Assembly: GCA_023401925.1 (NCBI GenBank)
Contig: JAEXDA010000049.1
Location: 62,001-126,000, forward strand
Source of the DNA: Bacillota bacterium
GTDB taxonomy: Bacteria > Bacillota > UBA4882 > UBA8346
DNA length: 64,000 nucleotides
Direction: 5' to 3'
A program made the translations under genes and the position numbers. The notes under the pieces are model-generated. The model saw only the letters and a list, made by a program, of their open reading frames with translations. It was not told the DNA's origin and did not search any database. Of the stretch, positions 42,544 through 52,578 are shown piece after piece (the stretch's first letter is position 1; every line of letters starts with the position of its first letter).

Positions 42544-43929
42544 TCATGAAAAATACACCTTCCGTTTACCCGAAGGCAAAATGGCCATTTCTTCCCGGTA
42601 TTTGGCAACCGTTCTCCGGGAAATGTCCAGTTTTCCATTGCGAAGGGCGTCACAAATGTCCTGATCCGACAAAGGATGGGTCTCCTCTTCACTCAAAATG
42701 AGCTTCCGAATCTCTTCTTTCACCAGCTTAGAGGAAATGTTTTCCTGCAGCACACCGGAAGGGATGCCCCCGGTAAATAAATCTTTAAGCTTCACCGTAC
42801 GAAAAGGAGTGCAGATATATTTATCGCGAATGGCCCGGCTGACTGTGGATTCATGAATATGAAGCCTCCCTGCTATGTCGACAATCGTCATGGGCCGCAA
42901 GCAACCTTCACCTTGTAAAAAGTAGTCTTTTTGGAGTTCGAGGATGGTTTCTAAAATAGCGAAGATCGTCTTTTTGCGGTGCTCGATGTTGCTTAACAAC
43001 GCCATTGCCCTGGTTAATTTGGCTTTGACAAAATTAAAGGCTGCCGGATCTTCCGGCTGATGAATGATATTCCGGTAAAGTTGATTAATGCTTAACCTCG
43101 GTAAGGCGCTTTCGTTCATGATGATTAATAACTCTTGCTGATTCCTGGTAATATAAGCTTCCGGGATCACATATCCGGAGTCGCTGCTGAAAAAGCCCCG
43201 GGCGGGTTTGGGTTCAAGTGTTCGGATGATCTGGCAATATTGCTGGACTTGCCCTATTTCCAAATCCAATTGTTTAGCCAATTGTCTGATTTTGTTCTCG
43301 GCGATGAATTCTAAATATCCATCCACCATCCGGTAAATTATGCGGTCGAAAATTTTTTTCTGCCGCAATTGGATTTTCAAGCACTCTTTTAAATCCCTGG
43401 CAGCCACCCCCGCAGGCTCCAAATCCTGAACCCGTGCAAGGGCATGCTTGACCAATTCGGGCGGCACTTCAAGTTCAGCGGCGATGTCTTCGGTTTTGCA
43501 GTCTAAATAACCCTTTTCATCGAGGTTATCGATAATATAGCCGCAGATAGCCAGGATAGCTTTTTTCTCATCCAAATCCAGCAGTTGCTCTTTTAAAAAA
43601 TCCTTCAAGGAAGGTTTGACAACGACGTAATTAAAAGGATCCATGGATTCCCCATCGTCATGCCCGTCCCTAAAGTCTTCCTTCAAACTTCCGGGGTTCC
43701 GAGTCAAAAAATCCATTTTCTCGATGACGATGTCGGGTGATAGCGCCTCATCTCCCGCACTATCCTGTTGGGTAGAAACTTCCAACAAAGGGTTGTCTTC
43801 CAATTCTCGGGTAATATCCTGCTGAAGCTCCGGCAAAGGCATTTGCAGGATCTTCAGCGACTGCTGCATTTCCGGGGTGAGAATTAATTTTTGTTGCTGG
43901 GCGATTTCTTGAGCTATCTTAAGTTCCAT
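42544..43929 (-). CDS. rpoN: RNA polymerase sigma-54 factor
   Basis: The 461-residue RpoN has the glutamine-rich region I (IAQEIAQQQKLILTPEMQQS followed by LKILQMPL), an acidic region II, the core-binding domain (DLEPAGVAARDLKECLKIQL), the helix-turn-helix (RLHIHESTVSRAIRDKYICT) and the C-terminal RpoN box SRRTVAKYREEM. It recognises -24/-12 promoters and needs an AAA+ activator. Such an activator (55612) and three -24/-12 sites lie in the same window. It follows the HAD phosphatase gene at 58 bases. Confidence 0.97.
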   Translation of the reverse strand: MELKIAQEIAQQQKLILTPEMQQSLKILQMPLPELQQDITRELEDNPLLEVSTQQDSAGDEALSPDIVIEKMDFLTRNPGSLKEDFRDGHDDGESMDPFNYVVVKPSLKDFLKEQLLDLDEKKAILAICGYIIDNLDEKGYLDCKTEDIAAELEVPPELVKHALARVQDLEPAGVAARDLKECLKIQLRQKKIFDRIIYRMVDGYLEFIAENKIRQLAKQLDLEIGQVQQYCQIIRTLEPKPARGFFSSDSGYVIPEAYITRNQQELLIIMNESALPRLSINQLYRNIIHQPEDPAAFNFVKAKLTRAMALLSNIEHRKKTIFAILETILELQKDYFLQGEGCLRPMTIVDIAGRLHIHESTVSRAIRDKYICTPFRTVKLKDLFTGGIPSGVLQENISSKLVKEEIRKLILSEEETHPLSDQDICDALRNGKLDISRRTVAKYREEMAILPSGKRKVYFS

Positions 43930-43987
43930 AGCAGTGCCTCTTTTATCTGCTCCCCTTATCTTCTACTTCACGAACACTATTTGTTTA

Positions 43988-44833
43988 TCAAGCATTCAAC
44001 ACGAATTTATCGATGACTTGGGCGACACCGTCGTTATCGTTTGTATCCGTGATATAATCAGCCTTTTTTTTAACTACATCCAAGGCATTACCCATGGCCA
44101 CTCCCAGGCCAGCGTATTCGATCATGGACAAGTCGTTTTCATTGTCGCCGATAGCGATGATTTCTTCTCTTGGAATATTGTAATGCCGGGCTAAAATCTC
44201 TACACCTTTACCTTTGGAAGTCCCTTGGTAATTAATCTCAATGTTATTCGAGCCCGAGCTAACAATCTCCAATTCCGTGATCCGGGATAATTCACTGCGG
44301 AGTTTAGGAAGTTTCCCCTTGTTGATAAACTGAATAACCACACATTTTACGATATGATCCTGCTCCTGCTCAACGATTTTTTGTAATTGGCGGTAACCTG
44401 GGATATATTTTCGGTAACCCCCCCGATTAGTCTGTTTGATTCTGTTCTTCAAACGGAACAAATTCCACATAATAATCAAGCCTATACTGGCATAATATTC
44501 TCTATTCGGGGTATGAAAATTCGGAGAAACATGATATCGTTTGCAAATATCCAATATTCTCAGAGCCAGCTTTTTACTGAGTAGACTTTGATAAATGAGC
44601 TGATGGCGCTCTTTATCTTGAATATAAGCTCCATTTGAAGCAATAATCGGCGATTGCAAACCGATATGGCTGGCATAATACTCCGCATCGGCATAAGTCC
44701 GCCCTGTTGCGATCACAATATGAACGCCCCGCTGATGAGCTTTAAGCAAAGTGATCTTTGTTTTTTCACTAATTTGTTTACTGCTGTTTAACAACGTGCC
44801 GTCCATATCAATACAAATCAAACGGTATCCCAT
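43988..44833 (-). CDS. Cof-type HAD-IIB sugar phosphatase
   Basis: The 281-residue protein has HAD motif I ICIDMDGTLLNSS near the N-terminus, motif II in IVIATGRTYADA, a type IIB cap, the motif III lysine in GTSKGKGVEILARHY and motif IV IAIGDNENDLSMIEYA. It probably dephosphorylates sugar phosphates or related small molecules. ATG 44833 follows AGGAG, and a longer frame upstream overlaps ptsI. It sits between ptsI and rpoN and may relieve sugar-phosphate stress from PTS uptake. The substrate cannot be predicted. Confidence 0.9.
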   Translation of the reverse strand: MGYRLICIDMDGTLLNSSKQISEKTKITLLKAHQRGVHIVIATGRTYADAEYYASHIGLQSPIIASNGAYIQDKERHQLIYQSLLSKKLALRILDICKRYHVSPNFHTPNREYYASIGLIIMWNLFRLKNRIKQTNRGGYRKYIPGYRQLQKIVEQEQDHIVKCVVIQFINKGKLPKLRSELSRITELEIVSSGSNNIEINYQGTSKGKGVEILARHYNIPREEIIAIGDNENDLSMIEYAGLGVAMGNALDVVKKKADYITDTNDNDGVAQVIDKFVLNA

Positions 44834-44855
44834 GAATCTACTCCTGTTGTTGTTA

Positions 44856-46472
44856 TCAACTGTTAATGATGACTTTTTTTGCTTCAAGCAAGGAAGAAGC
44901 ACTCATTGAAAATTCATCCAGCCCGTATTCGAGCAGGGTAGGGATAACATGAACATCACCCGCCATCTCCCCGCACATACCGCACCATTTGCCTTCCCGA
45001 TGGGCGGCCTCAATGGTCATTCGAATCAGGTTCAACACTGCCGGATGCGTGGGATCATAAAGATGAGAGACGTTTTCATTCATCCGGTCGACTGCCAATG
45101 TATACTGAATCAAATCATTGGTGCCGATGCTGAAAAAGTCGGCGGCTTTGGCCAACTGGCCCGCGATCAGCGCAGCCGACGGAATTTCAATCATCATTCC
45201 CACCGGGATTTTCTCATTAAAAGTCTTTCCTTCTTCTCCCAACTCCACCATACACTCTTCTAAAATTCCTTTTGCTTTTAAAAATTCCTCCAAGGAACCG
45301 ATCATCGGAAACATGATTTGAATATCGCCATAGGCCGACGCCCGGAGAATCGCCCGCAACTGGGGTTTAAATATCTCCGGTCGGCCCAAACACAAGCGGA
45401 TAGCCCGGAGGCCCAAAAAAGGATTCATTTCTCCCGGCAAGGGCAAATAAGGCAGTTTCTTGTCGCCACCGATATCCAAAGTACGGATCACCACCGGTTT
45501 ACCCTTCATGGCCAAGGCCACTTGTTTGTATGCTTCAAACTGTTCCTCTTCGGTCGGCAGTTGCGGACGATCCATGTATAAAAATTCCGTCCGGAACAGG
45601 CCGATGGCTTCGGCACCATTTTTCAGGGCCTGCTCTACATCATCGGGCTTGCCGATATTGGCTGCCAAAATAACGTGTTTACCGCTCTTAGCGATGGTCT
45701 CGCTATGAAGGATACTTTGAAGCTGATTTTTTTCATTCTCAAATTCGGTTCTTTTGATTTCATAGGAATTCAACGTGGTTTCGTCGGGATTGACGAAAAC
45801 TATTCCTTCAACACCGTCGATGATTAGACAATCGCCTGTTTTGACAGCTGCCGTTATATCTTTTAGGCCCACTACTGCCGGAATCTCCAAAGTTCGCGCC
45901 ATAATGGCGCTGTGGGAAGTAGGCCCCCCTGCATCAGTTACAAAAGAGAGCACTTTACTCTTATCCATCTGAGCGGTATCGGATGGAGTCAGATCCCTGG
46001 CAACAATAATTGCTTGATTGGGTAAATCCGTTAAACGGTTATAGGCTTTCCCTAATAGATTTTGAAGGAGCCGGGTCCCGACATCCTTGACATCGGCTAT
46101 TCTTTCCTTCAGATAATCGTCTTCCATACCGGAAAATATTTCGACATACTTATCGATGACATCCCGGATTGCTTTGATTGCACTGATCCGAGCTGTCTCA
46201 ATACGGGTTAGGGCCTCTCCCGTGAATTCCGGATCATCCAACAATTGCAATTGGACATCAATAATTGCAGCCGATTCTTCACCCATTTCCAGCCTGGTTT
46301 TCTCGAATAAAACGCTTAATTGTTGCCGAGCATTTTCAATGGCGCTTTGAAGTCTTGTTTTCTCTGCCGGCGCACTGAATTCCTTTTCTTCATCCAATTG
46401 TAATTCCTCTGACTCGATTACAAAGGCCTCACCGATGACGTAACCTTTTGAAGCTGGAATGCCTTTTTTCAT
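44856..46472 (-). CDS. ptsI: PTS enzyme I
   Basis: Enzyme I transfers phosphate from phosphoenolpyruvate to HPr. The phosphohistidine is in AGGPTSHSAIMART (H187). The PEP site shows LFRTEFLYMDRPQLPTEEEQ, DIGGDKKLPYLPL and MCGEMAGD. At 538 residues it is about 30 shorter than typical. The C-terminus DEFSMSASSLLEAKKVIINS is intact. It follows HPr at 36 bases. Together with HPr, EIIA, EIIB and EIIC of the same region it completes a PTS phosphorelay. Confidence 0.96.
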   Translation of the reverse strand: MKKGIPASKGYVIGEAFVIESEELQLDEEKEFSAPAEKTRLQSAIENARQQLSVLFEKTRLEMGEESAAIIDVQLQLLDDPEFTGEALTRIETARISAIKAIRDVIDKYVEIFSGMEDDYLKERIADVKDVGTRLLQNLLGKAYNRLTDLPNQAIIVARDLTPSDTAQMDKSKVLSFVTDAGGPTSHSAIMARTLEIPAVVGLKDITAAVKTGDCLIIDGVEGIVFVNPDETTLNSYEIKRTEFENEKNQLQSILHSETIAKSGKHVILAANIGKPDDVEQALKNGAEAIGLFRTEFLYMDRPQLPTEEEQFEAYKQVALAMKGKPVVIRTLDIGGDKKLPYLPLPGEMNPFLGLRAIRLCLGRPEIFKPQLRAILRASAYGDIQIMFPMIGSLEEFLKAKGILEECMVELGEEGKTFNEKIPVGMMIEIPSAALIAGQLAKAADFFSIGTNDLIQYTLAVDRMNENVSHLYDPTHPAVLNLIRMTIEAAHREGKWCGMCGEMAGDVHVIPTLLEYGLDEFSMSASSLLEAKKVIINS

Positions 46473-46508
46473 TGCCTTCTCACCTTTCCGCTCTTAGGTT
46501 CCTATTGC

Positions 46509-46775
46509 TTATTCTTCGCCGAATTTTGATTCCACCAACTGAGTCAAAGCCGACACTGCTTCTTTTTCGTCCTCTCCCTCAGCACCAATCAATATCTCAC
46601 TGTCCTTATTAATGCCTAAGGCTAATAAGCTCAAAAGAGACTTGGCATTCCCGCTTTTCCCATTTTTGATGACCGTAATATTCGATTTAAAAGAGGATGC
46701 GGTATTGATGAATAACGATGCCGGCCGGGCGTGAATCCCGCTGCGATTTTTGACTGTTATACGTTGTGATAGCAT
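46509..46775 (-). CDS. ptsH: Phosphocarrier protein HPr
   Basis: The 88-residue protein has the active histidine in RSGIHARPAS (H15) and the regulatory serine in GNAKSLLSLLALGI (S46), as in Gram-positive-type HPr, so phosphorylation by an HPr kinase and a role in carbon catabolite control are expected. GGAGG lies upstream. It is located directly before ptsI and after the GH1 gene. Confidence 0.97.
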   Translation of the reverse strand: MLSQRITVKNRSGIHARPASLFINTASSFKSNITVIKNGKSGNAKSLLSLLALGINKDSEILIGAEGEDEKEAVSALTQLVESKFGEE

Positions 46776-46872
46776 TTTGTAGCCTCCTGGTAGTTTCCTC
46801 GTCTCTATTTTTATTAAGGATAATTTATAATTTCACTTTATTTTAGTCATTTGAATTTTTGTCCAATGGATT

Positions 46873-48321
46873 TTACTCCAATGATAAATCCTGTCCATTG
46901 GTAGCAATGACTTTTTTGTACCAATAAAATGATTTCTTTTTGATTCGACGTAAATCCTTCAAATCAAACTCATCCCGGTTCACGTAAATAAATCCATAAC
47001 GTTTGGTACATCCTTGATGAGTGCTTACCAGATCAATGGCAGACCAGGGAGAATACCCCATCAATTTTACCCCTTCATGAATTGCCAGTCGACATTCTTC
47101 GATATGTGCCTTTAAATATTCGATCCGATAATCATCATCAATGACATCCCCATCTTTCAAGGTATCCGGTACACCACAGCCATTTTCGGTAATCAGCAAT
47201 GGCAGCTGATATCTTTCCCATAATTGACGCAAGGTGATCCGCAGGCCTACCGGATCAATGGTCATATTCTGGGATGTTTCCTTGACATATTTGTTTTTCA
47301 CTCCGATTGCAACTCCCGGTGTTGATGTTAAGCGCGTCATAAAGGCCATTCGCGCGGAATTCCCATCCTGGTCCCTGCCGATTTCGGGTAATCTTTCATC
47401 CAACGGTAAATAGCGGACAGTCATCGCCCCATAATAATTAAAAGCGATGAAATCAGGCTTCGCATCTTTTAATAATTCCACGTCGCCCGTTTCAATCGCT
47501 GGCGCACAGTTATTATCCATAAACCACTGCCATAAAGCCTCCGGATAGGTTCCCTTGCAGGCTATGTCCAGATAAAGACGGTTTCGTAATTGATCATAAT
47601 CCATAGCCGCTAATACATCTTTAGGATTACTAGTTTCCGGGTAAACAGCAACGATGTTGGGAGCCGGCCCGATCCCCCCCCCTGGAACCAATTCATGACA
47701 GGCTTGCATCGCCTTTGCTTGTGCCAAAAACATCCGATGGCAAATATCATATTTTTCTTTTGGCGGCAGCAAATTTTCACCGTCACCAATATAAACTTCA
47801 TACAAGATCATCATATTTTGCTCATTGATGGTCAGCCAGTGTTTGACCCGGTCGCCAAAATGGCTGAACAAGGTACGGCAATAACGGTCAAAATCGCCAA
47901 TAATCCGACTGTTCCGCCACCCGCCGTATTCCTTTTCCAAAGCCAATGGCAAATCAAAATGGTATAATGTCACAACCGGGGTGATGTGATACTTAAGCAA
48001 TTCATTAATCAAATGATCATAAAATTGCAATCCCTTTTCATTGGGCACGGGGTCGTTCCCGTTCGGAAAAATCCGGGTCCAAGCGATGGAAAAACGGTAT
48101 TCTTTAAAGCCCATTTCTGCCAATAATTCTATATCTTCTCGATAATGATGATAATGATCACTGGCTACTTTGAAATCGGTCGTGCCTTTGGGAATCTCCT
48201 TAACATCGGCTACTGATAATCCTTTTCCATCTTCGTTATAAGCCCCTTCGACTTGAAATGCCGAGGTCGACGCGCCCCATAAAAAATCTTCCGGAAATGG
48301 CTTTAATTTTCTAAAATCCAT
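46873..48321 (-). CDS. GH1 6-phospho-beta-glucosidase
   Basis: The 482-residue TIM barrel has FPEDFLWGASTSAFQVEGAY, the acid/base glutamate in WLTINEQN (E167) and the nucleophile in LLITENGCG (E379). Near the C-terminus, LVSTHQGCTKRYGFIYV supplies the serine, lysine and tyrosine (S433, K440, Y442) that bind the substrate's 6-phosphate in phospho-glucosidases. It therefore probably splits PTS-imported cellobiose-6-phosphate or aryl-beta-glucoside phosphates. I take ATG 48321, since AGAGGTG is best spaced to it, although GTG 48330 and ATG 48327 are also in frame. HPr follows. Confidence 0.92.
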   Translation of the reverse strand: MDFRKLKPFPEDFLWGASTSAFQVEGAYNEDGKGLSVADVKEIPKGTTDFKVASDHYHHYREDIELLAEMGFKEYRFSIAWTRIFPNGNDPVPNEKGLQFYDHLINELLKYHITPVVTLYHFDLPLALEKEYGGWRNSRIIGDFDRYCRTLFSHFGDRVKHWLTINEQNMMILYEVYIGDGENLLPPKEKYDICHRMFLAQAKAMQACHELVPGGGIGPAPNIVAVYPETSNPKDVLAAMDYDQLRNRLYLDIACKGTYPEALWQWFMDNNCAPAIETGDVELLKDAKPDFIAFNYYGAMTVRYLPLDERLPEIGRDQDGNSARMAFMTRLTSTPGVAIGVKNKYVKETSQNMTIDPVGLRITLRQLWERYQLPLLITENGCGVPDTLKDGDVIDDDYRIEYLKAHIEECRLAIHEGVKLMGYSPWSAIDLVSTHQGCTKRYGFIYVNRDEFDLKDLRRIKKKSFYWYKKVIATNGQDLSLE

Positions 48322-48458
48322 ATTCATCACCTCTAGATAATTTGTTACAATTCATTACAATCGCTCTTCTGTTATATCCTATATGTAAGACAAGATTTTA
48401 TTTACAATATATCAACAGTAGAAAACTTCTTCTCTAACCATTAATATATTTTTTAAGC

Positions 48459-50747
48459 CTATTTCTTTGGTATAACATTTAATTCTTTATTAATAACACT
48501 TAATAGCTCTTTTGGTATATTGAACCTCGATCGCTTGGACATACTGTCTATCGTCATCAATCCTCTCATAACCTGAAATGGTTGAGTTTCAGCTACATCT
48601 CCAAAGTATTTTTTAAATACGGCTTTGGCTTGTTCATTTTTATAAAACTCTTCAATCGTATCAAAGGTTGAGTAATAACCTTCTTGAATAGCTACCTCTT
48701 GAACATTTGATAAATCAAACCTTTCAAACCAATTCGTTACATGTGTTTTTTCTTCCGGCTTTTTAAGAATATAACTTTGGTCAATTTCGTTAACACGATT
48801 TAAAATCATTTCATCATGATAAATGTTGCCATCCCCATTAAAAGCCTCTACCTTAATTTTATTTTTCCCAAAAGACAATTTAACAGTTTCAAATTTCTTC
48901 ATGGGTTCATTACTATTAATTTCACTTATACATTTATCATTTACATAAAGTTTAATATGCTCTAAATTTGATAGTATTACAATATCATTGAACTCTTCAT
49001 GTCTATTTACAAATCTACTTCCAGCTAATTTAACAAAATGTTCCTTTGACCAATAAGCCTTACACAAATAAAATGAATCTTTTTTAATCTTTCTATCTAA
49101 GGTTACTAACCCCTTTTGATTTTTTCCTTTCTCTCCGCCTTCATTTCGAATCTCACTACCAAAATCAAACATCGCCCATATATATCCACCTAAAATAAAT
49201 GGTCTCTCATTAAAAGTTTTAAGTGCATTATTTATGAATAACAACTGATATTCTTCAGTATAATCTTTTACCGCTGGATTGTATGAATGAAGCTTAGGGT
49301 TTGTATCGACTCCGTACTCTGTAACCATAACCGGTATAGTAGGTCTTACCTTATGAAATTCATTCAATCGCTTTCCCAAATCCTGAATTTCCTTATAGTA
49401 CCAGCCATAATACAAATTATAGCCGACAAAGTCAGTTAATTCATTGAGCGGGCTTTCATTAGCTACAGAATGAATATTCGCTTGTGCAACAAACCTGCTT
49501 GAATCTAAATTTTTAGCCTTAACCGCAAGCTCTTTTACCATTTCATATATCCGTTCATTCTCTATGGCGATGGTAATTTCATTTTGAACGCCCCAGCAAT
49601 ATATCGAACTATGATTGTAAGCCTGTTTAATTAATCTTTCCAATTGCTCTTTGGCATTTTTATTATCTTTGTCAGTAGTTGTTGGAACACTTATAAATGG
49701 AATTTCTGCCCATACTAATATTCCTTCCCGATCACAAAGGGTATAAAAATAATCATTGTGTTGATAATGGGAAAGTCTGATGCTGTTGGCGCCTGTCTCC
49801 CTAATTATGGACATATCCAAATCCATATGTTCTTTCGTTAGGGCGTTGCCAATACCGCTAAAATCTTGGTGACGGCTAACGCCATTGATCTTAATTGCTT
49901 TGCCATTTAGAAAAACGCCTTTATCTGAAGTAATTTCGATTGTCCTAAAACCGATCTCAATCGTTTTTTCATCGAATACTTTATCTTCATCCCATAACCG
50001 TGCTTCTAACTGATAAAGATAAGGTTTCTCAATTCCTTGCCACAGGTGCGGATGGTTAATTTTTTCGGTAAGTTCAAACTCCAATTCTTTGTAAACTTCA
50101 TGTATGACGGTTTTATTCCATACCGTGTTCCTTCCTTTATCCAATAGTTTCAATGACAATTGTACTTTTTTCTTTGGTTCAATTTCATTGATTATTTTTC
50201 CCTTGATCCTTAATTCAAAGCAATCATTTTTGATTCCCTTTTGTGAAAGATAAATGCCATCCCTCCCCTTGTCCATCAAATCGAAATGAAGTTCTTCCGC
50301 TTCTATAAGTTTTATGTCTCGATATAACCCACCATAAAAGGAAAAATCAGCCATCAACGGATAGACATCGTCATAATGTCTGTTATCAACTAAAATTGAA
50401 ATATTGTTTTCTCCTACCACCAAGAACGGATTCAAAAATACTCTAAACATTGAAAAACCGTATTTACTGTTTTCAGCCAAGTGTCCATTCACATATACTT
50501 CAGAAACAAGACTGGCAGCTCCTATTTCCAAAAAAAGAAACTTGCTTTTTCCTTCGGCGATGATATGTAAACTTTTTTGATAACAGCATCTTCCTTTATA
50601 CATTCCATTTCCACTTTGTCCATCCACCGCATTAAAACAATGAGGTAAATTCACGTGTTCTTTTTTCTCAAGTTTCTCACTATGAATGGAATTTTCTTCA
50701 AAGTCTTTTATAAATATCCAATTATCATTAAGAGCTATTACATTCAA
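48459..50747 (-). CDS. GH2-family glycosidase (beta-galactosidase/beta-glucuronidase type)
   Basis: The 762-residue protein has a jelly-roll domain, an immunoglobulin-like domain and a TIM barrel. Catalytic residues are the acid/base in YCWGVQNEI (E390) and nucleophile in IPVMVTEYGVD (E477), with the barrel entry GVFLNGKAIKINGVSRHQD. There is no signal peptide, so it acts in the cytoplasm. Codon and base use are noticeably more AT-rich than in ptsI or tyrS, as in the adjacent EIIC, which hints at a different history. Specificity is open: beta-galactosides, glucuronides or mannosides. Confidence 0.9.
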   Translation of the reverse strand: MNVIALNDNWIFIKDFEENSIHSEKLEKKEHVNLPHCFNAVDGQSGNGMYKGRCCYQKSLHIIAEGKSKFLFLEIGAASLVSEVYVNGHLAENSKYGFSMFRVFLNPFLVVGENNISILVDNRHYDDVYPLMADFSFYGGLYRDIKLIEAEELHFDLMDKGRDGIYLSQKGIKNDCFELRIKGKIINEIEPKKKVQLSLKLLDKGRNTVWNKTVIHEVYKELEFELTEKINHPHLWQGIEKPYLYQLEARLWDEDKVFDEKTIEIGFRTIEITSDKGVFLNGKAIKINGVSRHQDFSGIGNALTKEHMDLDMSIIRETGANSIRLSHYQHNDYFYTLCDREGILVWAEIPFISVPTTTDKDNKNAKEQLERLIKQAYNHSSIYCWGVQNEITIAIENERIYEMVKELAVKAKNLDSSRFVAQANIHSVANESPLNELTDFVGYNLYYGWYYKEIQDLGKRLNEFHKVRPTIPVMVTEYGVDTNPKLHSYNPAVKDYTEEYQLLFINNALKTFNERPFILGGYIWAMFDFGSEIRNEGGEKGKNQKGLVTLDRKIKKDSFYLCKAYWSKEHFVKLAGSRFVNRHEEFNDIVILSNLEHIKLYVNDKCISEINSNEPMKKFETVKLSFGKNKIKVEAFNGDGNIYHDEMILNRVNEIDQSYILKKPEEKTHVTNWFERFDLSNVQEVAIQEGYYSTFDTIEEFYKNEQAKAVFKKYFGDVAETQPFQVMRGLMTIDSMSKRSRFNIPKELLSVINKELNVIPKK

Positions 50748-50842
50748 TGTATTTTCCCCTTTTCTTTAATTCATAGAAAGTGTGGAAGCGGGCTCTGGCA
50801 TATATTTTAACAGCATTTTTAAAATTTAATGGATTCTTCTGA

Positions 50843-50912
50843 AAAGCCATCAGGCAAGACTCCTTTTTGTTTTATTCCAGCGACTTACCATTTTGGAGTT
50901 CCCGATGGCTTT
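50843..50912. repeat. Long-range stem between EIIC and GH2 genes
   Basis: AAAGCCATC (50843-50851) pairs with GATGGCTTT (50904-50912), and inside it GACTCC (50859-50864) can pair with GGAGTT (50895-50900). The 250-base gap has no open frame. It may terminate part of the EIIC transcript or form a structured leader for the GH2 message. Confidence 0.45.
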
Positions 50913-50975
50913 CCTTTTTTGAAATTGCAAACTTAATTATGCACTTTGCATTATAATAAAAGGCCCGGTAAAAGT

Positions 50976-50998
50976 CTGCTATGGCCTAAGCCATGCAG
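50976..50998 (-). terminator. Hairpin immediately after the EIIC stop codon
   Basis: CTGC-T-ATGGC pairs with GCCAT-GCAG around CTAA with one bulge. It lies seven bases beyond the stop. The following sequence is not T-rich, so it is probably a partial terminator or 3'-end stabiliser. Confidence 0.5.
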
Positions 50999-51004
50999 AA
51001 AAGT

Positions 51005-52285
51005 TTATTTAGCTGTTTCTAATTCCCCATTTTGTTCCAACTGATAAGCTTTTCGATCGGCTCTTCGAAAGAATGGATACCAAACAATTACTTGTAACCC
51101 TACCAATACCACTTGAAGTACCGCTATCTTCCAACTTCCTTCCATTAAACCACTGAAGATGATTGGCATACCGCTTACCGGGGTCACCCCAGCCACTCTC
51201 GGGACAATTCCTACATAAGTTAAAACATATGCAATGATAAGATTGATTCCATTCATAAATATAAATGGGATTGCAAATTTAAAATTAAAAACAAGTGGTG
51301 TTCCAAAAACTAATGGTTCACTGATTCCAAAAAGAGCTGGTATTGTGGTTAATTTTCCTAATGTTTTATACTGCTTACTTTTCGCGGCAAAAAACATAAG
51401 AAGGGTAAATCCAATTGCGCTTGCTGACATCGTATAAGTACTTATAAAAGAACGTCCAGTAATATTGGGAAGTGCTTGCCCCGCTGAATAAGCAGCCAAT
51501 TGGGCGGCATCCATCGCTGTAAATATTGGAAGAATAACTGAATAAATAACCATCGTTCCATGAATACCGATAAACCATAATATTTGTGCAAATGTCCATA
51601 TAATTACTATTGATACAATATTTCCACCGACATTTTGCAATGGAGTTTGGAGAAAAGTATAGATGAACTGATGCATTGATTGAAAAGGCGTTACAGCAAA
51701 AACTGCCGAAACAATTAAAAATACAATAATAGATGCAAATCCCGGCAATAAACTACTAAAACCGCTAGATACTACTGGTGGTACACTTTCCGGCATCTTA
51801 ATGGTAAAGCCTTTTTGCTTGAGATATATATATAATCTAGTTGATACTAAACTTATAATAATAGAAGAAAAAATACCGGTTGCCCCTAACCACTGCATAG
51901 GAATTGTAGGAACTCCCTTATCCGTAATAACAAACGGTGTCACAATGAAAAAACATATTAATGCAATTAGTGCCGGAACAATGCCATCTTCTTCATACTG
52001 TTTTGCATAATTTCCGCCTATAGTTACTGCAAATACGACCGCTAAGAAATTTGTCGAAAATAATACTGCCAATTTTAAAACATTTGCAGTCCCCGTGTTA
52101 GAAAGAAAATCTTTCCATGTAGGTATTGGTAAGTTCAAAAATAATGAAGCAAATGCGCCTAAAAGTAAAATAGGCATTGCTACCATCATTCCGCCAGAAA
52201 TGCCATTCGCCAGCTTGCTTTCTTGAATTTTATTTAATATGGGGAAGATTTTATCCGTTATATCTTTTACATCTAATTTTGACAT
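51005..52285 (-). CDS. PTS EIIC component, lactose/cellobiose family
   Basis: The 426-residue membrane permease has about ten hydrophobic segments. Typical features are SKLANGISGGMMVAMPILLL, GNYAKQYEEDGIVPALIALI and FGISEPLVFGTPLVFNFKFA, the last being the conserved EIIC substrate loop with its active glutamate. I take ATG 52285, because AAGGA is nine bases upstream. It works with the EIIB and EIIA proteins encoded upstream to bring in and phosphorylate beta-glucosides. A -24/-12 promoter lies about 215 bases upstream. Confidence 0.94.
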   Translation of the reverse strand: MSKLDVKDITDKIFPILNKIQESKLANGISGGMMVAMPILLLGAFASLFLNLPIPTWKDFLSNTGTANVLKLAVLFSTNFLAVVFAVTIGGNYAKQYEEDGIVPALIALICFFIVTPFVITDKGVPTIPMQWLGATGIFSSIIISLVSTRLYIYLKQKGFTIKMPESVPPVVSSGFSSLLPGFASIIVFLIVSAVFAVTPFQSMHQFIYTFLQTPLQNVGGNIVSIVIIWTFAQILWFIGIHGTMVIYSVILPIFTAMDAAQLAAYSAGQALPNITGRSFISTYTMSASAIGFTLLMFFAAKSKQYKTLGKLTTIPALFGISEPLVFGTPLVFNFKFAIPFIFMNGINLIIAYVLTYVGIVPRVAGVTPVSGMPIIFSGLMEGSWKIAVLQVVLVGLQVIVWYPFFRRADRKAYQLEQNGELETAK

Positions 52286-52498
52286 ATTGTTCATTCCTTT
52301 CGCTATGCTTACGAAACTAAAATCCTACACCCTCTCCTGCTGTTTCCCTTTAAATTCACTTATTGCGAAAATCAAGTGTCTTATTTAAGACTTCATTTGC
52401 TCCCCTGACTTTTCCTTATATTGATTTCAAGTCACCTCCTATTTTGATTGTTTAATTTAGCATTACATTAAAACACTAATTAATACACTAATATATAA

Positions 52499-52514
52499 AG
52501 CAAATTTTATGCCA
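52499..52514 (-). promoter_or_regulatory. Sigma-54 (-24/-12) promoter for EIIC
   Basis: The minus strand reads TGGCATAAAATTTGCT, matching TGGCAC-N5-TTGCW with GG and GC ten bases apart. It lies downstream of the EIIB gene and upstream of EIIC, which leaves a leader of about 200 bases. Confidence 0.75.
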
Positions 52515-52578
52515 AATAGCATCGTCTCTTACAGGTCTTACTTTAAAAATGAAAGTCCGTACCAGTCACAGATATAAT

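Noticed and set aside
50748..51004. Possible -24/-12 promoter for the GH2 gene
   Set aside because: CTGGCATATATTTTAAC lies on the plus strand, so it points the wrong way, and it lacks the -12 GC. No GG-N10-GC element was found on the minus strand.
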